From: Natrinema salifodinae | Lineage (GTDB): Archaea; Halobacteriota; Halobacteria; Halobacteriales; Natrialbaceae | DNA length: 64,000 nucleotides | Direction: 5' to 3' | Assembly: GCF_900110455.1 (NCBI RefSeq) | Contig: NZ_FOIS01000004.1 | Location: 372,001 to 436,000, forward strand | Part shown: piece by piece, positions 57,895 through 64,000 of the stretch | Numbering within the stretch: the first letter of the stretch is position 1 | How the letters are laid out: each line of letters starts with the position of its first letter | Position numbers and translations under genes: made by a program | The notes under the pieces: generated by a model | Databases searched by the model: none | What the model was told of the DNA's origin: nothing | Seen by the model: the letters and a program-made list of their open reading frames with translations, nothing else

Positions 57895-60291
57895 ATGCAC
57901 TTGGATCCGTGGGAGAGGGTACCAGCGATTCGTCGCAGCTACGCGCTTCGGTTCGTCGCCGCGCTCGCGATCGTCCTCCTCGTGGTGGGGCTGTTCGGCG
58001 GGAGCATCTACGCGCAGACCGGCGACCAATTACAGGACGACGTCGAGTCGCAACTCGTCACCGACGCTCAGAAGGACGCAAACCGGCTCGACATCTGGTT
58101 CCGGTCCACCGAGCGGTATCTGGGGTCGCTCCCTCGATCGGTCGCGTTTCGCAACGACGATCGGGTCGCGATCGCCGACTCCTTACACCGCGTGACCGAC
58201 CGGACCGCGTTCGAGGGGGCCTATTACGTCGATACGGAGACGGGAGACGTCGACGCCAACGCCGGCGCGACCGCGGTCATCGACGACGGCCGGATGAACG
58301 ACGCCGTCGACGAACGGTTCGCGACCGCCCTGGAAGACGATTCGCAGGTCGTCTTCTCCGAGCCGTTCGAGACCGACGACGGCCGGCCCGCGATGCTCGC
58401 CGTCAGCGGCGTGCCAGGCGAGTCCGATCACGCCGTCGTCGGACTCGTCGATCTCGCGTCGCTGTCCCGGTACATGATCGGGGCCGACGAGACCCACGAC
58501 GTGCGCGTCGTCGACGAGAGCGGGACGGTCGTCCTCGCCGAGGATCAGTCGCTGCTGTTACAACGCGACGTCCTCGACTCCGGGGCCGTCGCCGACGGCA
58601 CCGGCACCGCGTCGATCGCTCCCGACGAGACGAACGGTGGCGACGACGAGACCGTCGTCGGCTACGCGGCCCTCTCACACGAGGGGTGGACGCTAACGAC
58701 CCGCGTCCCCGCGTCGCAGGCCTACTCGCTCCAGACGAGCATCTCGACCCAGCTCCTCGCGATGCTCGCCGTCGTCTTCGCCAGCCTGGTCGTCCTCGGC
58801 GCGACCATCGGGCGGACCACCGCCGGCTCGCTGCGCGAACTCTCCGAGCGGGCGGCGGCCATCGAGAACGGGGACCTCGACGAGCCGCTGGAGTCCGATC
58901 GGTCGGACGAGCTCGGCGACCTCTACCGATCGATCGATCGGATGCGACGGTCGCTGCGCGATCGCCTCGAAGAGACCGAGGCCGCCCGAGCCGAGGCCGA
59001 GCGCGCCCGCGCCGAGTCGGAGGCGTTCTCCGAGCGCCTCGAGCGGACGGCCGACGAGTACGGCGAGACGATGCGGGCCTGCGCCGACGGCGACCTCACG
59101 CAACGGCTCGACCCGGACGGCGAGAGCGAGGCCATGGCGACCGTCGCCGCGGAGTTCAACGCGATGATGGACGATATCGAGGCGACCGTCGCCGCGACGC
59201 GAACCTTCGCCGACGCGGTCGACCGGGCCGCTACGTCGACGGCCGACGGGGTCGTCGAGGTCCGGACGGCCTCCGATCAGGTGACGACCTCCGTCCAACA
59301 GATCGCCGACGGGGCCGAGCGCCAGAGCGACCAGCTCGCGGCGATCACCGGCGAGATCGACGACCTGTCGACGACGACCGAGGAGATCGCCGCGAGCGCG
59401 TCGCAGGTCGCCACCCTCGCGGAGCGGACCGCCGAGACCAGCGCGGCTGCCCGCGAGTCGGCGCAGCAGGCGATCACCGGCATGAACGCGATCGAAGAGG
59501 AGGCCACCGCCGCCGTCGCGGAAGTCGACCGGCTCGAGGCGGAGATCGAAGCGATCGACGACTTACTCGAGTTCATCGGCCAGGTGACCACCGAGACGAA
59601 CATGCTCGCGCTCAACGCGAGCATCGAGGCCGCGCGCTCGGACTCCGACGACGCGGAGTTCTCCGCCGTCGCCGACCAGGTCAAGTCCCTCGCCGCGGAC
59701 ACCAAAGAGGCCGCGACGGACGTCGAAGACCGGCTCGAACGGGTCGGCCGGCAGACCGACCGGGTCGCGACGGTCGTTCGCGAGACGGACGAGCGGATCG
59801 CGACCCACCGTAGCGCGGTCGAGGCGTCGGTCTCGTCGCTCGAGGAGATCTCCGAATTCGCCGCCGAGACGAACGACGGCGTCCAGGAGATCTCGGCGGC
59901 GACCCAACAGCAGGCCGGCGCGACCCAGGAAGTCGCGACGATGACCGACGACGTGACGGCGATCAGCGAGGAGACCAGCGCCGAGGCCGAGACCGTCGCG
60001 GCGGCCGCGGAGGAACAGACCTCGTCGCTGGTCGAAGTCTCCCGGTCGGCCACGTCGCTGTCGGACCAGGCGAAGGAACTCGCCGACGCGCTCGCCGCGT
60101 TCGAGGTGTCGGCCGATCCGGACGGGGACGATCCGGGCGCGGCACTTTCGGCGATAGAGACGGAGACCGGAACGAACGGGGAGACGGACGCTGCGCCGGC
60201 CGCTGAGGGTGAGGACGAGGGCGATACCGTGAGGACCGGTACGGACGGGACGACGGCCGGGCGAAAGTTCGACTGGCAGGAGCCACAGTGA
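57895..60291 (+). CDS. Methyl-accepting chemotaxis transducer (Htr type)
   Basis: A 798-residue membrane receptor. TM1 about 19-40 and TM2 about 280-300 flank an extracytoplasmic dCache-like domain (LDIWFRSTERYLGSLPRS... is the N-terminal long helix). HAMP at about 300-360 (RELSERAAAIENGDLDEPLESD) and a second HAMP-like repeat precede the signalling domain (about 430-760), whose tip reads EFIGQVTTETNMLALNASIEAARSD, the site that contacts CheA and CheW. Methylation helices flank it. Stimulus unknown. No che genes are adjacent. Confidence 0.95.
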   Translation: MHLDPWERVPAIRRSYALRFVAALAIVLLVVGLFGGSIYAQTGDQLQDDVESQLVTDAQKDANRLDIWFRSTERYLGSLPRSVAFRNDDRVAIADSLHRVTDRTAFEGAYYVDTETGDVDANAGATAVIDDGRMNDAVDERFATALEDDSQVVFSEPFETDDGRPAMLAVSGVPGESDHAVVGLVDLASLSRYMIGADETHDVRVVDESGTVVLAEDQSLLLQRDVLDSGAVADGTGTASIAPDETNGGDDETVVGYAALSHEGWTLTTRVPASQAYSLQTSISTQLLAMLAVVFASLVVLGATIGRTTAGSLRELSERAAAIENGDLDEPLESDRSDELGDLYRSIDRMRRSLRDRLEETEAARAEAERARAESEAFSERLERTADEYGETMRACADGDLTQRLDPDGESEAMATVAAEFNAMMDDIEATVAATRTFADAVDRAATSTADGVVEVRTASDQVTTSVQQIADGAERQSDQLAAITGEIDDLSTTTEEIAASASQVATLAERTAETSAAARESAQQAITGMNAIEEEATAAVAEVDRLEAEIEAIDDLLEFIGQVTTETNMLALNASIEAARSDSDDAEFSAVADQVKSLAADTKEAATDVEDRLERVGRQTDRVATVVRETDERIATHRSAVEASVSSLEEISEFAAETNDGVQEISAATQQQAGATQEVATMTDDVTAISEETSAEAETVAAAAEEQTSSLVEVSRSATSLSDQAKELADALAAFEVSADPDGDDPGAALSAIETETGTNGETDAAPAAEGEDEGDTVRTGTDGTTAGRKFDWQEPQ

Positions 60292-60348
60292 TTGTCGGGT
60301 GCGAGCGGCGGGAGAATCGGAGAGAGAACGGAGCGATTCCGCGATCGA

Positions 60349-61449
60349 TCAGAAGTCGCCGGTGACGATATCGCTGACTTTCTGCCGGTCGAAGAGTTCG
60401 TCGTCGACGTCGTAGACCTGACGGGCCGCGCGCTCGGTCATGATCAGGTTGATGATCGGCCCCTGGTGGAGCGGGCCGCCGCGGTAGACGTCGCCGTTCT
60501 TGACGGCCTTCAGTTCGCTCGCGACGTTGTGGTCTTCCATCTCCGCGACGACCTGCTCCTGGAACTCGTCGGCGGTCAGCTGTTCGTTGCCGCGGAACAG
60601 GATGATTTCGGGGTCGATCTCGAGGACGTTTTCGTAGTCGATCCGACCGCGCGAGTCGTGGAAGTCCGAGACGTTCGCTTCCGCGAGCGCGTCGCGGACG
60701 CCGAGGTCGCGCCACTGTTTGAAACTCGTCCCCTCGTCGATCGTGTACGGGAGGAACTCGCCCTCACCCATGGGCCACAGGATCGCGACCTCGGGTCGGT
60801 CGTCCTCCGGCGGGACGATCTCGTCGACCCGCGACTGGAACTCGTCGTGGAGAGCGGAAAACGCCTCGTAGCGCTCTTCTTCCTGAAACACTTCGGCGAG
60901 CTTTCCGAACGCCTCGTACAGCGTGAGGTACTCGTAGTCGTCGTGCCAGGCGTAGTCCCGGGAGAAGATGGTGTTTCCGAAGATCGGGCCGATCTGTTCG
61001 ATGTCCTCGACGTCGCTCTCGTCGATGCTGTCGTACCGATTCGTCATGAAGTTGGGGTCCATGACGTGGAGGTCGGCGTCGATATCGTAGAATTTCTCGA
61101 CGTCGACGCCGTCCTCGTAGAGATCGACCATCCCCTCTTTGCTGACGCTGACGTCGGGAATCTCGTCGTAGTACTGGGTGTGGAACCGCGAGGTCAACCA
61201 GAGGGCCCCCGGCGGCTCCTGACCGAGCGCGATCCCCATGTCGGCCCAAGTCCCGTTGCCGGTTGCCCACGTCTCGGGCACCCCGGGGAAACCGACCTCG
61301 CCGACCGGCGGCATCGAGACCGTGTATTCGATCTCGTCGCCCGACGATCCGAGCGAATCGAGGCAGCCGGCCATCGCGCCCACGCCGGCGATCGCCCCGC
61401 TCGTTCGCAGTACGTTGCGTCGCGTCCAGGTCCGTTCGTCGGTCATCAT
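60349..61449 (-). CDS. Iron(III)/siderophore ABC transporter substrate-binding lipoprotein
   Basis: A 366-residue Tat lipoprotein (RRNVLRTSGAIAG signal, lipobox AMAGC) of the periplasmic-binding fold type III (FhuD/BtuF/FepB class), with an Fe3+-siderophore-type pattern: DLHVMDPNFMTNRY and LEIDPEIILFRGNEQ. It captures an iron chelate outside the cell for the permease and ATPase encoded downstream on the same strand. The ATG at 61449 sits next to an 18-bp palindrome TTTTAGG-CTCA-CCTAAAA, with a TATA-like CTTTTATCG about 25 nt upstream. Confidence 0.93.
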   Translation of the reverse strand: MMTDERTWTRRNVLRTSGAIAGVGAMAGCLDSLGSSGDEIEYTVSMPPVGEVGFPGVPETWATGNGTWADMGIALGQEPPGALWLTSRFHTQYYDEIPDVSVSKEGMVDLYEDGVDVEKFYDIDADLHVMDPNFMTNRYDSIDESDVEDIEQIGPIFGNTIFSRDYAWHDDYEYLTLYEAFGKLAEVFQEEERYEAFSALHDEFQSRVDEIVPPEDDRPEVAILWPMGEGEFLPYTIDEGTSFKQWRDLGVRDALAEANVSDFHDSRGRIDYENVLEIDPEIILFRGNEQLTADEFQEQVVAEMEDHNVASELKAVKNGDVYRGGPLHQGPIINLIMTERAARQVYDVDDELFDRQKVSDIVTGDF

Positions 61450-61450
61450 G

Positions 61451-61468
61451 TTTTAGGCTCACCTAAAA
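61451..61468 (-). promoter_or_regulatory. DtxR/IdeR-like iron operator, substrate-binding protein gene
   Basis: TTTTAGG-CTCA-CCTAAAA is a 7-bp inverted repeat with a 4-nt spacer, immediately before the ATG and overlapping the expected transcription start. A matching site lies before the permease gene. The pattern resembles sites of DtxR-family metal repressors; in haloarchaea Idr proteins are the likely binders. Confidence 0.75.
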
Positions 61469-61548
61469 CGATAAAAGTATTCCGGAGCCGGATCGTTTCG
61501 CACCGTGCAGCCCCGTCACGCGCCGCTAAACGATCCCGCGATTTCGCG

Positions 61549-62403
61549 TCAGCGGTCCGGGAGCGCGCGTTTGGGCAGAACTTGGAGTTCGGGCTCGTAC
61601 CGGACGGTGGCTTCGACGCCGAAGACGTCAGCTAGCAGCTGTTCGGTCACCACGTCTGCCGGCGGGCCCCAGTCGTAGAGTTCGCCGTCGTGCATGGCGA
61701 CCAGGTAGTCCGCAAAGCGGGCCGCCTGCGAGATGTCGTGGAGGATGACGGCCACGGTGACGCCTTTCTCCTCGTTGAGCTGGCGGATCGTCTCGAGGAC
61801 GCGGAACTGGTGGTGGACGTCGAGGAACGTCGTCGGCTCGTCGAGCAACAGGACGTCGGTGTCCTGAGCCAACACCATGGCGATCCAGGCCAGCTGCTTC
61901 TGCCCGCCGCTTAGCTGTCCGAGTTCGGCGTCGCGGATGTGGTCGATCCCGGCCAGGTCGAGCGCGCGCTCGACGGCGCGGTGGTCCGCCTCGCTGACGC
62001 CGTCGAAGAAGCCCCGGTGGGGATACCGGCCGTGGTAGACCAGATCCTCGACGGTGATCGAGCCCAGCGAGTCGTTCTCCTGGGAGAGGACGCCCAGTTC
62101 GCGGGCCAGTTCCTTCCGGTCGAAGGAGTCGAGGTCCTCGCCGTGGATCGTGACCGAACCCGCGTCCGGTTCGAGGTGGTTCGAGAGCGCCTTCAGGAGC
62201 GTACTCTTCCCGCTGCCGTTCGGGCCGACGAGCGCGGTCACCGCGTTCTCCGGGATGTCCAGACGCGCACACTCGACGATCGTCTCCTCGCTCGTCGGGT
62301 AACTCAACTCGAGGTCGTCGCCGACGAGCGCGCTCTCGACCGCGACGCCGTTGCTGTCGGTGATCCGTTCCTGGGTCGTTTGGGTCTCCGTTTGTTGTGC
62401 CAT
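61549..62403 (-). CDS. Iron/siderophore ABC transporter ATPase (FecE/FhuC type)
   Basis: A 284-residue ATPase: Walker A GPNGSGKST, Q-loop LSQENDSL, signature LSGGQKQLAW, Walker B VLLLDEPTTFLD, then HDISQAARFADYLV with the switch histidine. An N-terminal 25-residue Gln/Thr-rich segment precedes the domain. Its start overlaps the permease stop by one base (62403); the substrate-binding protein is the other end of the group. Confidence 0.95.
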   Translation of the reverse strand: MAQQTETQTTQERITDSNGVAVESALVGDDLELSYPTSEETIVECARLDIPENAVTALVGPNGSGKSTLLKALSNHLEPDAGSVTIHGEDLDSFDRKELARELGVLSQENDSLGSITVEDLVYHGRYPHRGFFDGVSEADHRAVERALDLAGIDHIRDAELGQLSGGQKQLAWIAMVLAQDTDVLLLDEPTTFLDVHHQFRVLETIRQLNEEKGVTVAVILHDISQAARFADYLVAMHDGELYDWGPPADVVTEQLLADVFGVEATVRYEPELQVLPKRALPDR

Positions 62404-63512
62404 TATAGCTCACCCATGGACTGCTGGTTGCGCATCAGATAGAGGAAGTACGGACCGCCGATCAAGCCGGTCACGACGCCGACCGGGACCTGCGTGCCGG
62501 ACAGCGCGAGCCGCGCGCCGACGTCGGCGGAGACCATCAGCGCCGGTCCCGCAAAGAGACAGCCGATCATCAGCTGCCGGTAGTCGCCGCCCACCGTGTT
62601 CCGTACGATGTGGGGGACGACGAGCCCGAAGAAGCTCACGACACCGGCGACTGCGATCGCGACGCTGGCCGCGAGAATCGCGACCGCGGAGAGGAAAAAG
62701 CGGACCCGCTCGACGCGCATGCCCAGCGAGCGAGCGGTGCTCTCGCCCAGCAGGAGGACGTTCAACTGCCGCGAGCCCGCGAGCGCGATCGCGATTGCGA
62801 CGATCGCCGGCAGGATCGCGATCCGGACCTCGTCCCACCCGGTTCCCGTCAGCGATCCGGTGAGCCAGGCGATCGCCGTCTGCACCACGCCGAGGTCGTC
62901 CGCGAAGAAGAACAGCCCCTGCTGGAGCGACTGGAAGACCATGTTGACGATGACGCCCGCGAGCACCAGGCGGACGGGGCTGGTCCCGCCCTTCCAGGCG
63001 ATGCCGTAGACGACCAGGAAGGCGACGGTGCCGCCGAGGGCGGCGACCAACGGGAGGAACGGCGCGAGGCCGCTGAAGACGACCAGCGTCGCCAGGACGG
63101 CGAAGCCGGCCCCCGAGCTGACACCCAGCACGAAGGGGCTGGCCAGTTCGTTTCGCGTCACGGCCTGAAAGATCGCGCCGGAGACCGCCAGCGTCGCGCC
63201 GGCGATGATGCCGACGAACACGCGCGGGAGTCGAAGGTTCCAGACGACGATACTGGCGGTGTCCATGTCCGGGAGTTCGGTCCCGAACAGGAACGCCGTC
63301 CACGCGTTGAGGTTGAAGATCACCATCGGGTCGAACACCGCCCGCCAGGCCTCGGCGACCGTCATCGAGTACTCGCCGAACGTCACCTGCACGAGCCCGG
63401 CGACGACGGTGACGACCGTACTCGCCAGGCAAAAGAGCACGAGCGTTCCGGTGACCCATCCCCCCCGCTCCCGAGCGGACGCGTGCCCGCCGACCGACTT
63501 CGCTTCTGCCAT
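62403..63512 (-). CDS. Iron/siderophore ABC transporter permease (FecCD type)
   Basis: A 369-residue FecCD/BtuC permease with about ten transmembrane helices and the ATPase-contact loop near GRSTARSLGMRVERV. GFVVPHIVRNTVG-type motif appears as GLVVPHIVRNTVGGDYRQLM, the family's C-terminal coupling block. It is transcribed with the ATPase and is preceded by its own metal-type operator. Confidence 0.95.
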   Translation of the reverse strand: MAEAKSVGGHASARERGGWVTGTLVLFCLASTVVTVVAGLVQVTFGEYSMTVAEAWRAVFDPMVIFNLNAWTAFLFGTELPDMDTASIVVWNLRLPRVFVGIIAGATLAVSGAIFQAVTRNELASPFVLGVSSGAGFAVLATLVVFSGLAPFLPLVAALGGTVAFLVVYGIAWKGGTSPVRLVLAGVIVNMVFQSLQQGLFFFADDLGVVQTAIAWLTGSLTGTGWDEVRIAILPAIVAIAIALAGSRQLNVLLLGESTARSLGMRVERVRFFLSAVAILAASVAIAVAGVVSFFGLVVPHIVRNTVGGDYRQLMIGCLFAGPALMVSADVGARLALSGTQVPVGVVTGLIGGPYFLYLMRNQQSMGEL

Positions 63513-63517
63513 CCCTA

Positions 63518-63533
63518 TTTAGGTGTGCCTAAA
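63518..63533 (-). promoter_or_regulatory. DtxR/IdeR-like iron operator, permease gene
   Basis: TTTAGG-TGTG-CCTAAA, a 6-bp inverted repeat, lies 6 bp before the permease ATG (63512) and matches the site at 61451-61468. A TATA-like stretch (TACTAAACATC, minus strand, about 63536-63546) is about 27 nt upstream. Confidence 0.72.
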
Positions 63534-63652
63534 AGATGTTTAGTAGTTGCGGTTACGAGACCGTTTGACAACTGATAGTCATGATCGCGGTCGATCGACG
63601 GACCGTCTCGCGTTAAACTGGGCTAAATCGCCGGCTTGTGCCGAAATTCTGG

Positions 63653-64000
63653 TCACTCCAGGAGTTCGATTTCGTCGTTCCCGTTCGGGACGGCACAGAG
63701 GAACGCGCCGGGTTCGTCGCCCTCGTTGCGGTACCAGTGGACCGTCCCGGCGGGGATCAACAGCGAGTCGCCAGGCTCGACCGCGTACTCCTCGTCACCG
63801 ATACCGACCGTGTACTCGCCGTCGAGGACGTACTGTTCGTGTTCGACGTCGTTGGTGTGTTTCGGTACCTCTGCGCCGGGTTCGAGGACGAACCGGCGGA
63901 TCGCGAAGTGGGGCGCGCCGTGGTCGTCGCTGACGAGGACGCCCTTCTCGAGGCCGTCGGCCGCGTCGACGGACTCGTACTCGATCTCGTCGCTGCGCCG
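63653..64000 (-). CDS. Cupin-domain protein, 5' end outside the window
   Basis: 115 residues plus the stop of a small cupin. The motif 1 pattern (EPGAEVPKHTNDVEHEQYVLDGEY) and motif 2 pattern (EPGDSLLIPAGTVHWYRN) contain the His and Glu metal ligands. The start lies beyond base 64000. Cupins of this size can be isomerases, dioxygenases or binding proteins; the function is undetermined. It is upstream of the iron transporter on the same strand. Confidence 0.9.
   Translation of the reverse strand, partial: RRSDEIEYESVDAADGLEKGVLVSDDHGAPHFAIRRFVLEPGAEVPKHTNDVEHEQYVLDGEYTVGIGDEEYAVEPGDSLLIPAGTVHWYRNEGDEPGAFLCAVPNGNDEIELLE

Noticed and set aside
1-64000. CRISPR array or cas genes
   Set aside because: No series of regularly spaced direct repeats and no Cas motifs were seen anywhere in the window.

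Overview
The window is chromosomal DNA of a halophilic archaeon (class Halobacteria). Seen in the sequence: GC-rich coding DNA, strongly acidic proteins, Tat-type lipoprotein and exoenzyme signal peptides, leaderless genes with a TATA box about 25-30 nt before the start codon, and archaeal genes (SRP54, MCM, TFB, LysW-dependent arginine cluster, XPD and COG1202 helicases). Placement near Natrinema/Haloterrigena-like genera is only an impression; no 16S rRNA is present.

Layout. 1-8.7 kb: aldo/keto reductase tail, dihydrolipoamide dehydrogenase-like flavoprotein, orphan HicB-like protein, SRP54, a lipoprotein, a CBS-MaoC fusion, a UPF0200/UPF0201 pair, a Ser/Glu/Asn-rich lipoprotein and tRNA-Arg. 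8.8-15 kb: a transglutaminase-like lipoprotein, a large secreted nuclease-containing protein and a GCS2-family ligase. 15-17 kb: a flavoprotein-VOC-hydrolase operon. 17-24 kb: a pair of Tat-exported proteases (M14, S8), an M29 aminopeptidase with a degenerate duplicate of its 3' end, a membrane protein and threonine aldolase. 24-33 kb: phosphoesterase, CDF transporter, XPD-type helicase, a YeeE-TusA-rhodanese sulfur operon, 2'-5' RNA ligase-like protein and a membrane-anchored winged-helix protein. 33.5-43 kb: a complete arginine cluster (argG, argH, lysW, argX, argC, argB, argD, argE, argF) in which intermediates are probably carried on LysW. 43-46 kb: small regulators and threonine synthase.

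46.4-50.1 kb: a transcription factor B gene is cut in two by a 2,838-bp AT-rich element carrying a tyrosine recombinase, a membrane protein and a 47-residue zinc-finger protein. Seven-base direct repeats mark the junctions, and removing exactly one repeat plus the element rebuilds an intact TFB frame of 299 codons. The integrase promoter is bracketed by an 11-bp inverted repeat. This is the most unusual locus in the window: a small integrative element that keeps a general transcription factor gene switched off, possibly reversibly.

50-64 kb: MCM helicase with a 472-residue intein in its Walker A motif (the intein carries LAGLIDADG-like blocks and an apparent helix-turn-helix), two paralogous small zinc-finger proteins, tRNA-Pro, a BofA-like membrane protein, a COG1202 helicase, a chemotaxis transducer, an iron/siderophore ABC transporter with matching palindromic operators at both of its promoters, and the end of a cupin gene.

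A second recurrent theme is remnants of gene 3' ends lying just downstream of the intact gene (argF, and the M29 aminopeptidase), which look like scars of allele replacement. All functional statements rest on motif and context reading; no database search was run.
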